From contig OX387191.1 in assembly GCA_947561395.2 (NCBI GenBank), positions 694,501 through 758,500 of the forward strand: a DNA stretch of 64,000 nucleotides, given 5' to 3'. Positions within the stretch are counted from its first letter, which is position 1. Every line of letters starts with the position of its first letter. The DNA is from Buxus sempervirens (lineage: Eukaryota; Streptophyta; Magnoliopsida; Buxales; Buxaceae). The notes beneath the pieces were generated by a model. The model was not told where the DNA came from and made no database searches. It worked only from the letters and a program-made list of their open reading frames with translations. Shown here in pieces: positions 10,620 to 21,634 of this stretch. Both the position numbers and the translations under genes were made by a program.

Positions 10620-10980
10620 TTAAATTTAAAGGTAATTTGTAATAGCATTCATTAGATCTGGTCTAAGAAAGATAAATTTAGGTTTCTTCTTTATACTCTG
10701 TTTATTAGATGCTTTGGTATATATCAAGTAATTAGCATTTTCCCATTAAGATTAAGCAGACCATAATTAAGGTTCTAAATTCTAATAACGAGACAAGGCA
10801 ACTAACAAACGTTCAGGTCTCTAAGACTTTCAAGACACATTGATGAATCCAACGGAACTATTATAATATATATTATTTAATTTTAAATGCCCTCGGCACA
10901 AAGCAAAGCAGCTTTGAGGTTACAAAGAGAACTTTTATTTCATTCGGTGTTCGCATAACATAAATACCCATCTTGACACA
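10620..10980. other. Noncoding spacer between SINE and HMA gene, unit A
   Basis: Conserved in units B (16090-16450) and C (20120-20500). Likely the 3' flank of the HMA genes, which are read from the right. No open frame of note. Confidence 0.5.
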
Positions 10981-11109
10981 TTGATTATTTCTGCAGCAGC
11001 AGCAGCAGTTGCTCGCTCACATGATATTACAACTGTTACAGTCGCCATGAGGAGGATCTTCGGAAACATAATAATATGTTATTCCACCAGGATATGCTGG
11101 ACAAACTGG

Positions 11110-11537
11110 TTAAGGAGGCTTTGGTTCCTCGACGACGACAGGCATGACGCTTACCAGCACCGTGAAGCCAATTTTCTTCCTCATCAACAATGTCAGGGCC
11201 GTCGAATCGATTCCATCACCTGTTACAATGATTTGGTTCTTTTCCTCTCCTCCTAATTCCAATTTTTCAACCCCTTAAAGAATCCACCAAAACAACACTG
11301 TCACATAAAATTTATTCCCAAGGAAAACACACAAGCTTATATATATCAGTTACCTGGGAAACCGGCTGCAAGCGTCATGGCTTTGGACTGCAAGCACCGT
11401 TTATTCATGCATACTCGCATCACCACCCTTTGCTGATGTTCATTTAACATGAAGAAGAAATTCAAAAGTCAGAAAAACAAACGATATCTTATAGTTACAG
11501 TCCTTGGGGTCGTGTGCCGTGTGCGTCATACCTTCAT
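11110..11537 (-). pseudogene. Small HMA-domain (HIPP-like) gene 1, premature stop
   Basis: Three exons on the minus strand: 11532-11537 (MK only), 11354-11432 and 11110-11273, all with GT-AG sites. The product begins MKQRVVMRVCMNKRCLQSK and continues through the HMA fold (VEKLELGGEEKNQIIVTGD, LMRKKIGFTVLVSV). A TAA at 11110-11112 ends it at 82 residues. Reading on in frame gives another 30-residue tail ending CNIM at 11017, exactly like its paralogs, so the stop removes the C-terminal CaaX prenylation box. It may still make a soluble HMA protein. The canonical metal-binding CxxC is absent, as in the whole cluster. Confidence 0.8.
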
Positions 11538-11799
11538 CTTTTCTTTCCTAGCTATGGAGCTCCCCTCCTCGTGTCTTTTTTGTTTCTGGAGTCGGTATTA
11601 ACGATTCCGCCTGATTCACTTAGTGCGCTATTAATAACGCAAGATACGTGGATTGTTTACACGCGCAATAACTAGATAAGGCCCTTTATTTATTTTTTTC
11701 TTCTTTCCTTTTGGGATGGTGGTACTAGTTTTGACTTTTGGGTGCGTTTGTGTTAGGGGTGGCAATCGGTCGAAAAATCTTATTACTGAGTATGTGGGT

Positions 11800-11900
11800 G
11801 TGTGGTGGTAGTTTTCGGGTACGTGTGTGTGTGTGCTTGTATGTATGCACGCGTGTGTGTGTACGCATTTGTGTGTATCCGTGTGTAGACTTTGATTCTC
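11800..11900. repeat. TG-rich microsatellite region
   Basis: Runs of (TG)n and (GC)n. A related, differently sized region occurs after HMA gene 4 (21480-21560) and at 12275-12302. Confidence 0.7.
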
Positions 11901-11981
11901 TCAAATAATGAGACTATTTGGGGTAAAACCCAACACAAAACTATAACGCGCAACAGGCCAAAGCAGATAATATCGTTGCTA

Positions 11982-12290
11982 GTGGTGGGCTATGCTGCGG
12001 CATGAATACCGTCATCAGGGAGCTGGTGGTGGGCTTGCGATTTACAGTGTGCATCAAATATTCGGCGTTAGAGCAGGCTACCGTGGGTTTTATTCGATGG
12101 AGCCTATGCCGATCGATCTGAAGCTTGTGCACGATTGGCATAGGAGAGGTGGAACTGTGCTTAAGACGATGAGGGGTGGGTTTGATCTTGGTAAGATCGA
12201 TCGTTAATGCCATCGAAGATCTCGGTTTTAATCAGGTCAGGGCGAGGGAGTACCACTTGGAGTGAACTGTGCTTAAGATTGTGTGTGTGT
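11982..12290 (+). pseudogene. PFK exon-1 remnant, partial unit A'
   Basis: Matches the [14 protein letters not shown] to GGFDLGKI part of PFK exon 1. The conserved proline of the GGLCPG motif is replaced (GGLCCG), a small deletion after VVGL shifts the frame, and the end runs into a TG microsatellite. It begins abruptly after CGTTGCTAG, marking a duplication breakpoint. Confidence 0.85.
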
Positions 12291-12302
12291 GCGTGCGCGC
12301 GC

Positions 12303-13020
12303 TTACATTTTCTACAATACAAATGGAAACTCGAACTGGTATTCCATCAGTTAGGAAGCATAGTCCAAACATTTTGACAATTCACTTGGTTTGCATTCCC
12401 ATCATTTGAATTTAAAGGTAATTTGTAATAGAATTCATTAGAAAAAAACACAAGCACATGAGATGCTCCACATGGCATCATCTCACAGCCACTGCAGTAA
12501 AAAAACTGCAGATGATTTCATTCCACAAGAACCGGTATCCCATGGTGTAGTCTCACATTAATTAATTGCATAAATTAGAGACCATATATAGCTGGTCTTG
12601 CTTTGTATTCCTATCATCTAAATTTAAAGGCAATCGCATTCATTGGAGAACTTATTTTAGATATGATACACAAAATTTTCCAAGTCAACCAGTTAAAACT
12701 ATTTTTAAGTCTCGTCTGAGAAAAATTAGATTTCTTTCTTATACTAGCTAGATCTGACTCTTAAGATCCCATAGTATCAACTATAATTGCATTTTCCAAT
12801 TAATCAATATGAGCAGACCATAATTATATGGTCTAATAAAAAGATAATAACTCATCTAACAAACTTACAGGTCTAAGACTTTAAAGCTAGGCTGCAGTGC
12901 CATCAGCATAAAGCAGGCAGCTTCTAGCTAGTTTACATAATACACACAAAGATCATAACTCTACTTCATTCGGTGCTCACATATAAATACGCATATAGAC
13001 CCATTGATGCATGCTTTCTG
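12303..13020. other. Noncoding spacer of unit A'
   Basis: Diverged copy of the sequence preceding the other HMA genes (compare 10290-10960), but without the SINE block. No gene seen. Confidence 0.55.
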
Positions 13021-13038
13021 CAGCAGCTTTGTCTCGAC

Positions 13039-13668
13039 TCACATGATACTACAACCGTCATGGTTGCTATCACGGGCTTCGTAAGTAGTATAGTAATTTG
13101 GTATTCCACCGTTATATGGTGACCAAACAATTGGCTGCACCATCGTTTCCTCCGTTTCAAGTTCATCATCGCCGAGAGGCATAACACTTATCAGCTCTGT
13201 GAAACCAATTTTCTTCCTCATCAATCTTGTCAGGGCAGTCGAATCGATTCCATCACCTGTGACCACGATTACGTTCTTTCCATCTCCTTCAACAGCCACT
13301 GATACAACCCCTACAACAATCCACCAAAACAAAGATCGACTACTGTTCCATACAGTACGTTTATTCTCAAGGAAACTTAACAACAGCAAATTAATTAAAG
13401 CAGCTGATCTATATATATATATATATATCGTTTGAAAAGCAAGTTAATTTAATTACCCGGAAAACCGGCTGCAATCTTCATGGCTTTGGACTGACAATTT
13501 TTGCCATTCATAAACACGTTCATCACCACCTTTTGCTGTAATGAATATTAGTTCACTTAATATTCCGTTACAATTAAGTTTCGAGAAAGATATTCAAAAG
13601 TAAGAAAGAAAAAGAATCAGATGGTACGGTTGGAGTCTCGGGTGGCGGTGCATGAGTCATACCTTCAT
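13039..13668 (-). CDS. Small HMA-domain protein with CaaX end (HIPP-like), gene 2
   Basis: Exons 13663-13668, 13457-13535 and 13039-13310 (minus strand) join in frame to 118 residues. The N-terminus MKQKVVMNVFMNGKNCQSK is the first HMA beta strand and loop. The usual MxCxxC metal site is replaced by MNGKNCQSK. The fold continues through VEGDGKNVIVVTGDGIDS and LMRKKIGFTELISVMP. A Pro/Tyr-rich tail ends in CSIM, a CaaX farnesylation motif, so membrane attachment is expected. This architecture defines the heavy-metal-associated isoprenylated plant proteins. The most diverged of the four copies, it is intact and has the longest tail. The tiny first exon and intron positions are shared with genes 1, 3 and 4. 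Function is inferred from family only. Confidence 0.88.
13390..13430. repeat. (AT)n microsatellite in HMA gene 2 intron 2
   Basis: About ten AT repeats at 13410-13429, within the intron between exons 2 and 3. Confidence 0.9.
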
Positions 13669-14297
13669 CGTTTCTTGCCTAGCTAGATGGTGGAGCTCCC
13701 TCTTCTGGTCGTCGTCGAAGTTGAGCTTTAGAGTCGGTATGAATGATTCTGTGTGCTTCATGCACCTTAGCACTTTATTAAATAGGAAGTCGTCGCCCCA
13801 AAAGACTACGCGGTCCGCGTTTTACATCTCACAAAATCCATATACTATAATCCAAGGGGTCGTTTGTTAGGGTTTTTCAATTCTGAATTTTGGATTATAA
13901 TTTAGATAATGTAAATCCATATTCTTGTTATTGATTTTTAAAATCCCGAATCCTGTTGATACTACAAATTTTAGAATAATATATAAGCGCGATTGCTTCA
14001 CATCGGCCTTTACCAACTTTTAGAGTTCAAGAAAATTTGATGGGTTGACTCGTGTATGTAAGATAGGGCCTTATCCTCTGATGGTCCAAAAATATATACA
14101 CGGTCCGGCCTGACCCGGCACATGTAAACACTCACTCACTTTACTTGCCATGCGTCAGTTCGTTACTCTGTCACAGACTCTGTTGCACTGTTCTAGGACT
14201 CACGATGCCATTCGATTCGATTTTTTGGTCCATTTCTCCCCGAGAGCGATTCTGTTCTCCCAAGCCCTTTTGTATTTTTTTTTCCTGCAGCACTGCC

Positions 14298-14513
14298 ATG
14301 GTGGATTCCATGGGCAACCCTTTTGATACCGGAAAACAAGAAAACGTTTCAAAAAGTGTATCTTTCTCGCTGGTGAACCTACAAGGGCTACCACACCTTA
14401 ACAATTATCTTCCCGGCCAACTTGCAAACCTTCCCGAATCCTTTAGAACAAAACGAGTTCTTCCACCCTCGACTGAATTCTACATCACTCCCGGTGATAT
14501 TCTTATCCGGTAG
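14298..14513 (+). pseudogene. PFK exon-1 remnant, N-terminal part, unit B
   Basis: The ATG at 14298 opens MVDSMGNPFDTGKQENVSK, matching [17 protein letters not shown] of the intact gene. An insertion near PGQLANLP and a one-base deletion at CCACCCTCG roughly compensate, leaving a shifted middle, then [14 protein letters not shown] and a TAG at 14511 where the intact gene has Gln. Confidence 0.85.
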
Positions 14514-14539
14514 ACCATCTATAACCTCTCCATCAGATC

Positions 14540-15170
14540 ATCTACAACCATAGACCGCCTAAAACCTCAAATATTTTTCTAAAATATTTTTTATTATGAT
14601 TTTTTAAATATTACTTAAGGTCCCATAAAATTTAAAGCAATTACCCTCCAATCAAAATGAAAAATGTCACTTTTTTGCCTGTCATTATAAGAATTGTGTA
14701 TCACTGATGAAAAAAAAAAGCCTCAAACGTAATGTCACTTTATTGTAGTTACATAGGGTACGAGCGTTGCCCACTTTGGACTATATCACTATTGAAAAAT
14801 TAAAAAAAAACTTAAATGTAATGTCACTTTATTGTAGTTGCATAGGATACGAGCGTTGCCTACTTTGGACACGAACGCATTGTATGTGGGATACAAGCTT
14901 CCCTATGTGAGATACGAGTGTATCTTATGCGGGCATGAGTGCCTCCTATTACATAATGTGTTCATGTTCCCACTAGGTTATGTTTGTATCCCACATAACT
15001 ACAATAAAATTATTCTATAGTTCAATTTATTTTGATTTATTTTTTGTCCTTCCTAAGCTGATTTTTTGTCTCCACCTCTGTCTACGACCCCTCCACCGGA
15101 TCCTCCATAGGCTTACGTCGCCTACCACCGTGCCGGACCACGTAAGCAGGTCTTTTTCCATCCTTAATTC
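14540..15170. other. Noncoding spacer of unit B with a short tandem repeat
   Basis: Two copies of a block containing GTCACTTTATTGTAGTTACA and GAGCGTTGCC (about 14725-14780 and 14820-14875). Contains the unoccupied target site (about 15015) for the Pack-type element of unit A. Confidence 0.6.
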
Positions 15171-15172
15171 TT

Positions 15173-15455
15173 AGGCGCGAGCTGCGATCGTCACTTGTGG
15201 TGGGCTATGCCCCGGCATGAATACCGTCATCAGGGAGCTGGTGGTGGGCTTGCGGGAGATTTACGGTGTGCATCAAATATTCGACGTCAGAGCAGGGTAC
15301 CGTGGGTTTTATTCGATGGAGCCTAAGCCGATCGATCCGAAGCTTGTGCACGACTGGCATAGGAGAGGTGGAATTGTGCTTGAGACGACGAGGGGTGGGT
15401 TTGATCTTGGTAAGATCGTTAATGCCATCGAAGATCGCGGTTTTAATCAGGTCAG
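15173..15455 (+). pseudogene. PFK exon-1 remnant, C-terminal part, unit B
   Basis: Open in frame from [20 protein letters not shown] to [19 protein letters not shown], better preserved than the unit A copies. The upstream part of the exon is missing and the splice donor is altered (CAGGTCAGGGTAAGG). The second exon of PFK is nowhere nearby. Confidence 0.88.
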
Positions 15456-15459
15456 GGTA

Positions 15460-15970
15460 AGGGAGTACCACATCCTTTCCAATTTTTCTAGTGAAGTGGG
15501 ACACTCAAGTATTGAATATTGATGATACTTCTTCCAACAACCAGTCTGAATCTTGACAATATATTGGAGGGGTGGGGTTTGGTGGTGGCTGTCAATGGTA
15601 GCCACAAAAAGCAACAAAAAAAAAAGAGTCAACGGTTACACGCATCTCAGGAGACAAAGCAAGGTTGGTATCACAGAGGATTTCCCGGAGATTTACCAAT
15701 GACACCAAACTCAGCTTCCTCTGGTACCATTTGATTTATATAGTGGACGCCTACATTTTCTACAATACGAATTAATGGAAACTCGAACTGGTATTCCATC
15801 AGTTGGGAAGCATATATAGTCCAAACATTTTGACAATTCACTTGGTTTGCATTCCCATCATCTGAATTTAAAGGTAATTTGTAATAGCATTCATTAGAGC
15901 ACTTATTCTGGAGATAACACCAAAAAATAAAAAAAAAAATCAAAATGAACTTATTAAACACTTTCTAGGT
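15460..15970 (-). other. Conserved open segment of unknown origin in units A and B
   Basis: On the minus strand, about 15671-15810 (and about 10200-10340 in unit A) reads MEYQFEFPLIRIVENVGVHY, then MVPEEAEFGVIGKSPGNPL and a stop. It looks protein-like, but I do not recognise a family and no start or splice structure is clear. Probably a gene fragment carried along by the duplication. Confidence 0.35.
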
Positions 15971-15974
15971 CTAG

Positions 15975-16090
15975 TCTAAAAGAAAAGAAAGGGCTAGCTC
16001 CATGCACAAGGCTCCCGCCATTATTTGGTGTTTGGGGAGGGGGCAGATGAGCGCAGCCTTACCAGCAGGCGGGGATGCTGTATCCTGTGA
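15975..16090 (-). mobile_element. SINE-like (Au-type) remnant, unit B
   Basis: Same block as 10505-10610, nearly identical. Minus-strand reading shows GGTAAGGCTGCGCTCATCTG and GGGAGCCTTGTGCATGG followed by CT-rich sequence. Confidence 0.55.
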
Positions 16091-16486
16091 CTTTAAATTT
16101 AAAGGTAATTTGTAATAGCATTCATCAGATCTGGTCTAAGAAAGATAAATTTAGGTTTCGTCTTTATACTCTGTTTATTAGATGCTATGGTATATATCAA
16201 GTAATTAGCATTTTCCCGTTAAGATTAAGCAGACCATAATTAAGGTTCTAATAACGAGATAACTCAACTAACGAACGTTCAGGTCTCTAAGACTTTAATT
16301 TTAAGACACATTGATGAATCCAACGGAACTATAATAATATATATTATTTAATTTCAAATGCCATCAGCACAAAGCAAGCAGCTTTGAAGTTACAAAGAGA
16401 ACTTTTATTTCATTCGGTGTTCGCATAACATAAATACCCACATTGACACATTGATTATTTCTGCAGAAGCAGCAGCAGTTGCTCGC

Positions 16487-17003
16487 TCACATCATGTTAC
16501 AACTGTTACAGTCGCTATATGGAACGCTACATGGAACTTCGGAAATATGGTAACATGTTACTCCACGAGGACATGGGCAAACAGGTGGCTTGGGTGGGTC
16601 TGGTTTTTTCACAGGCTCGACGCTTACCAGCACCGTGAAGCCGATTTTCTTCCTCATCAACACTGTCAGGGCGGCCGAATCGATATCATCACCTGTTACA
16701 GTGATTTGGTTCTTGTCCTCTCCTCCTAATTCCAATTTTTCAACCCCTAAAAGAATCCACCAAAACAACACTATCACATAAAATTTATTTCCAAGGAAAA
16801 CACACTATATCAGTTACCTGGGAAACCGGCTGCAAGCTTCATGGCTTTGGCCTGCACGCACTGATTCATGCATACTCGCATCACCACCTTTTGCTGATGT
16901 TCATTTAACAGGAAGAAGAAATTCAAAAGTCAGAAAAACAAACGATATCTTATAGTTACGGTCTTGGGGTCGTCAGGTCGTGTGCGTCATCTCATACCTT
17001 CAT
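16487..17003 (-). CDS. Small HMA-domain protein with CaaX end (HIPP-like), gene 3
   Basis: Exons 16998-17003, 16818-16893 and 16487-16746 (minus strand) give 113 residues with GT-AG junctions and a uniform frame. Start is MKQKVVMRVCMNQCVQAK. The HMA domain occupies about residues 3-70 (VEKLELGGEDKNQITVTGDD, LMRKKIGFTVLVSVEP). Then comes a KKPDPPKPPVCPCP linker and a tail ending CNMM, a CaaX box. There is no MxCxxC; the loop has a lone Cys in MNQCVQAK, so classical copper or zinc binding is doubtful. It is closest to gene 4. HMA proteins of this type lacking the metal motif include host targets of fungal effectors and the HMA domains integrated in some NLR receptors; any such role here is inference. 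Confidence 0.9.
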
Positions 17004-17300
17004 CTTTTCTTGACTAGCTACGGAGCTCACCTCCTCGTGTCGCCGTCGGAGTTGTTTCTGGAGTCGGTATTAATGATTCCGCCTGGTTCACTTGGTACAC
17101 TATTAATAACGCAAGATACGTGGATTGTAGACATGACAGCGAACTTACACCATAATAAACGGTGCTTTTTTTTTTAAGGAAATTAAAATTTTTTATATTT
17201 CTACAATAAGTTAAAAAGTTTTATTATTTCGACAGGCAGTTAGATGAGGGCTGCTAAACTTAAACAAAGGCCAAGGAGTTTACTCGCGCAATAAGGCCAC
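17004..17300. promoter_or_regulatory. Upstream region of HMA gene 3
   Basis: About 120 bp directly 5' of the start (17004-17125) is shared closely with genes 1 and 4. No confident TATA box could be chosen by eye. Confidence 0.35.
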
Positions 17301-18179
17301 AGGACTTCCAGGTCTGCGTTATAAATTTCGTGATATTAATCTTAATTTAAAGCTAAAGATTCCACCAAACGACATACAAAAGTCAAACAAAGTTATATCA
17401 AATGATCTATAATATGTGCATATATATATATATTTTAGAAGAGAATATTATTAAAATTATCCATGAGTAGGTTATCCATCTTGGTTATAATATCTCTTCC
17501 TTTGTTTTCCTTCATTTTGTGTGATTCTTCTTGTAAAAAATTAAAAAAAAAAAAGGATAGCCCTCTGTCATAGGACTTCCAGGTCTACGTTATAAATTTC
17601 GTGATATTAATCTTAATTTAAAACTACAGAATCCACCAAACGAGATACAAAAGTCAAACAAAGTTATATCAAATGGTCTATAATATGTGTGTATATGTAT
17701 ATATATATATTTTAAAAGAGAATATTATTAAAATTATCCATGTGTAGGTTATCCATCATGGTTATAATACATCTATAATAGGTTCGACTTAACAAGTGGT
17801 CCTTTAAACAATTAACGATTTCATTTTAAAAACTTATATAACCAGGAAAATTTGTTTTTAAATCTTCACTCCTCAGAGATTTTTAAACAGCATCAAAGCT
17901 TTTTCAATAATATCAGCTGTCTTCAAGGATGGTGTGATATTTTTCTTCATAATGAGTTATATCTTAAATTTTAAGTCTTGCTCCTCGACCACGCAGAGGA
18001 TGGGCATCCATCCGAGCATTTCACACTAGCTCCATTGAGTAGTACCAAACGAAACGCTCTCTTTTAACATTGTTAAAAGTGGAAGGTATCAAGACCATAG
18101 TTCTCGAAAACAAAGTAGCCGTGGCGTTGGTTTAATTGGCCCTACTATAAGTAGAACTCTTCTAGTCAATTCATCCCTT

Positions 18180-19210
18180 AGTGTGGCAGTCTGCCTGAGG
18201 TTTCCACTTGTGTTTGGTTCTTAGGCTCCTTCTCCCACCCTCATACCATTGCTTTTAGTGGTCTTGTTTGGCGGTTTGGGTTCTCTAAGCACCTTCCCAG
18301 GTCATCTTCCTTTTGTTGGGTTGCCTATTTGATCCCTCTATTTTGATTCTCCTTTGGTATCTGTCTTGTGATTGTGCTAGGTTGGTTTCTTTCTCACCTG
18401 TCAGTGTTGGTTCCTTGGGGTTGCCAATCCATTGGGTTTTTGAAAAGAGGCGTCTGCAAATGGCTATGAAGATGGATGATCATGCGGATGACCTTGATGG
18501 AGACGATGAGAAGGGGTTGCAGATGGTTAACCTTTGCTGGCTCATTAGGTATTGTAATCCCTAGCTATGATTATCCTCACCAATGGTATTTTGTGTTATC
18601 TGCTGTTTGCCTGGTTTGTATGATGGTGGTTAATCGAAGGTTTTTTTGGATTTTTGGCCGACCCTGCCATGTGGAGGGTTTTGATGCAACAACACTTTGC
18701 TAGTGTGACGAAGTTTCTTGTATTGGTTTTTATTTATGTTTATAGTTGGTCTAGAAAGGTTTTATTATGGGGAAATGATGTGTTGTATTTAGTTAGGTTC
18801 TGTATCGTTAGGTACCAGAGGGCCTCGACCCCCATAGTCCATGTGCAGTTTGGTGTCCGGATGTGTCTCGGTTCACCGAGCACTCCATTTCTGGCTATCT
18901 CGTTTTTGACGAAGCCTTTTCTCCCGTTAATGGAATTTGAAATCCGTGTTTCGACGGACCAACCGTCTGACTTTACCCTTGTTCGTCAAGTGATTTCATG
19001 TTGCTTCGGCGCAGGGTTGGACACCATCGCTCAGAACTACTACTGGATTGTTGGGGTTTATGTCTCCCTACTATCCTGGATTTTTTTACTTTTATGCCTA
19101 TATGGGTATATTATCTGTTTGTACTGGCTTGAGGCCTTAGCTCTTATAACAATGTTTTCATCTAATGAAGAAAGAGCTTATCTTAGCTTTCCATAAAATA
19201 AAAATAAAAA
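18180..19210 (+). mobile_element. LINE-like retroinsertion, block D copy 1
   Basis: Flanked by diverged copies of AGTCAATTCATCCCTT (18164-18179) and AATCAACGCGTCCCTC (19211-19226), and ends in an A-rich tract after AATGAAGAAAGAGCTTA. No ORF2 domain is recognisable in this part. An open stretch at 18654-19196 has no known domain and is probably 3' UTR. Same insertion as 23484-24524. Confidence 0.7.
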
Positions 19211-19229
19211 AATCAACGCGTCCCTCTTT

Positions 19230-20010
19230 GGCCCATATAGGTCGGTTGAAGGTACACCTGGTGGCCCACCACTATATGTTATGAGTCCCATTAAATTTTT
19301 GTTGGTTGTAATATATGCTTTCAGAATAACAATTAATTATATTCAGTAGGAAAAAACAAAATTCATTCTAATTTTAATTACTAGCAAGGGTACACATATG
19401 TAAACAGACAATTGAAGAAGAGGTAACAGTTTTCAACTATTTTAAATTTAAATGCATTAAAATGGAGAAGATTATTATACCCTTATACTAATAGAGTTTA
19501 ACAGTGAATTATAAGGGTATTATAGAAAGGATGAATATAATTTTAAACACACTTCCCAATGGGTGTGTACTCGTTAGTAATAGTATAGATAAGAATGATT
19601 TTAGAATCTGATTCTTTAATCGATTCAGAAATTTGGCCCAAATAACACATCCGAAATTGTAAAATATCATCATCCCAAGACCAAAATTTAGAATCCTAAT
19701 TCCATCATTTTTTACATAAAGATATATTGTCTTGTCATTGTTATTATATAAACCTCACTTTTTGGTTATTCACCATTGTGCACTTTCCACTCATTTATGG
19801 GGCAACTAGTTGGGATTATATAATCCAAATTATATCTCTCAGTTTTGATTTTAAGCTATAGATTTGTACCAAAGAATTCTTGAAGTTATTTGAAAATTTT
19901 CTAAAAATAATAGCAATATTCATGTAATACTTTTGACAATTAATTTTCTTGGAATAGGATGGCAACAATTCAGTTTTGAAAAAAACCGAAACTGAACTAA
20001 TATCTATATA
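19230..20010. other. Block D noncoding 3' part, copy 1
   Basis: AT-rich, no gene. Includes the uninterrupted target ACTAATAGAGTTTAACA (about 19488) of the micro-insertion found in copy 2 at 24809. Confidence 0.6.
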
Positions 20011-20021
20011 TACTATAAGAA

Positions 20022-20120
20022 AAGAAAAGGCTAGCTCCATGCACATGGCTCCCGCCATTATTTGGTGTTTGGGGAGGGGGGCAGATGAGCGCAGCCTTAC
20101 CAGCAGGCGGGGATTCTGTA
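20022..20120 (-). mobile_element. SINE-like (Au-type) remnant, unit C
   Basis: Third copy of the block described at 10505-10610. Its AAAAGAAAAGGCTAGCTCC edge coincides with the duplication breakpoint. Confidence 0.55.
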
Positions 20121-20533
20121 TCCTGTGACTTTAAATTTAAAGGTAATTTGTAATAGCATTCATTAGATCTGGTCTAAGAAAGATAAATTTAGGTTTCTTC
20201 TTTATACTCTGTTTATTAGATGCTATGGTATATATCAAGTAATTAGCGTTTTCCCCTTAAGATTAAGCAGACCATAATTAAGGTTCTAATAACGAGATAA
20301 CTCAACTAACGAACGTTCAGGTCTCTAGCTAAGACTTTAATTTTAAGACACATTGATGAATCCAACGGAACTATAATAATATATATTATTTAATTTCAAA
20401 TGCCGTCGGCACAAAGGAAGCAGCTTTGAAGTTACAAAGAGAACTTTTATTTCATTCGGTGTTCGCATAACGTAAGTACCCATATTGACACATTGATTAT
20501 TTCTGCAGAAGCAGCACCAGCAGCAGTTGCTGC

Positions 20534-21044
20534 TCACATCATGTTACAACTGTTACAGTCGCTATGAGGAGGAACTTCGGAAACATAATAATATGTTGAG
20601 CAAACAATTGGCGGCACTTCTTTTTTAGGCTCTGGTTTCTTCTCGGCGACGACAGGCGTGACGCTTACCAGCACCGTGGAGCCAATTTTCTTCCTCATTA
20701 ACAATGTCAGGGCGGCCGAATCGATTTCATCACCTGTTACAACGATTTGGTTCTTGTCCTCTCCTCCTAATTCCAATGATTCAACCCCTAAAAGAATCCA
20801 CCAAAACAACACTATCACATAAAATTTATTTCCAAGGAAAACACACTATATCAGTTACCTGGGAAACCGGCTGCAAGCTTCATGGCTTTGGCCTGCACGC
20901 ACTGATTCATGCATACTCGCATCACCACCTTTTGCTGATGTTCATTTAACAGGAAAAAGAAATTCAAAAGTCAGAAAAACAAACGATATCGTATGGTTAC
21001 AGTCTTGGGGTCGTCAGGTCGTGTGCGTCATGCCATACCTTCAT
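20534..21044 (-). CDS. Small HMA-domain protein with CaaX end (HIPP-like), gene 4
   Basis: Exons 21039-21044, 20859-20934 and 20534-20787 (minus strand) give 111 residues. Exon 2 encodes the same residues as in gene 3 (KVVMRVCMNQCVQAKAMK). Exon 3 differs by VESLELGGEDKNQIVVTGDE, a Gly-Ser change in KKIGSTVLVSV, and an EKKPEPKKEVPP linker. The tail ends CNMM (CaaX). No CxxC metal motif. Intact and probably expressed like gene 3, whose proximal upstream region it shares. Confidence 0.9.
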
Positions 21045-21479
21045 CTTTTCTTGCCTAGCTACGGAGCTCCCCTCCTCGTGTCGCCGTCGGAGTTGTTTCT
21101 GGAGTCGGTATGAATGATTCCGCCTGGTTCACTTTCGTACGCTATTAATAACGCAAGATACGTGGATTGTAGACACGACAGCCAGCTTACCCCATAAGAA
21201 AAAAAAATAAAAAAGATAAAGGCCCCACGATTCATGTATTACACCTAGACCGGGCTTTTTTTTAAGGAAATTAAAATTTTTTATATTTCTACAATAAGTT
21301 AAAAAGTTTTATTATTTCGACAGGGAGTTAGATGAGTTTACACGCGCAATAGTTAGGTGAGGCCCCTTTTTTTTTACACCTTTCCGATGGTGGTGGTGGC
21401 GGTTTTGGGTGTGTTTGTGTGTTGGGAGGCGGTGGTTAGAAAATCTTATTATTGTGTATGTGGGTGTGTGCTGGTAGTT

Positions 21480-21570
21480 TTTGGGTGCGTGCGTGTGTGC
21501 GCGCTTGTATGTGTGCACACGTGTGTGCATGTGTGTTTGTGGACGCATTTGTTTGTGCATGCGGGTGTGT
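21480..21570. repeat. TG/GC-rich microsatellite
   Basis: (TG)n interspersed with (GC)n and GTGTGCACAC. Homologous to 11820-11890. Confidence 0.8.
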
Positions 21571-21634
21571 AGACTTTGACTCTCTCACATAAAATTATAA
21601 CGTGCAACAGGTTAAAGTAAAATATCGTTGCTAG

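Larger units (their letters stand above)
5930..11970. repeat. Segmental duplication unit A (PFK fragment + SINE + HMA gene)
   Basis: Aligns by eye with unit B (13918-17170), starting at the AATCCCGAATCC stretch (about 5960 versus 13945). It runs through PFK exon-1 remnants, a SINE-like block and an HMA gene. Unit A is longer because of four later insertions (6232-6452, 7190-8530, 8863-9718, 9881-10045), each absent at the matching site in unit B. Its 5' part also resembles the region upstream of the intact PFK gene (25920-26195). Confidence 0.85.
13918..17170. repeat. Segmental duplication unit B
   Basis: Second long copy of the PFK-fragment/SINE/HMA unit. It lacks the four insertions of unit A and so serves as the empty-site reference for them. 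Confidence 0.85.
17300..20015. repeat. Segmental duplication block D, copy 1
   Basis: Matches 22550-25345 over its whole length, including a LINE with its TSDs and the unique AT-rich 3' flank. It separates HMA genes 3 and 4. It starts with two tandem copies of a 271-bp unit (17302 and 17573, marked by GGACTTCCAGGTCT). Confidence 0.85.

Noticed and set aside
11755-11776. TTAGGGGTGGCAATCGGTCG resembling a hAT end
   Set aside because: No second end or TSD. The homologous position in unit C has a similar but different sequence, so chance mutation within the TG-rich region is likelier.
18654-19196. 180-codon open frame in block D
   Set aside because: Inside a LINE-like insertion next to its A tail. 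The twin copy at 23901-24308 breaks early, so it is not under coding constraint.
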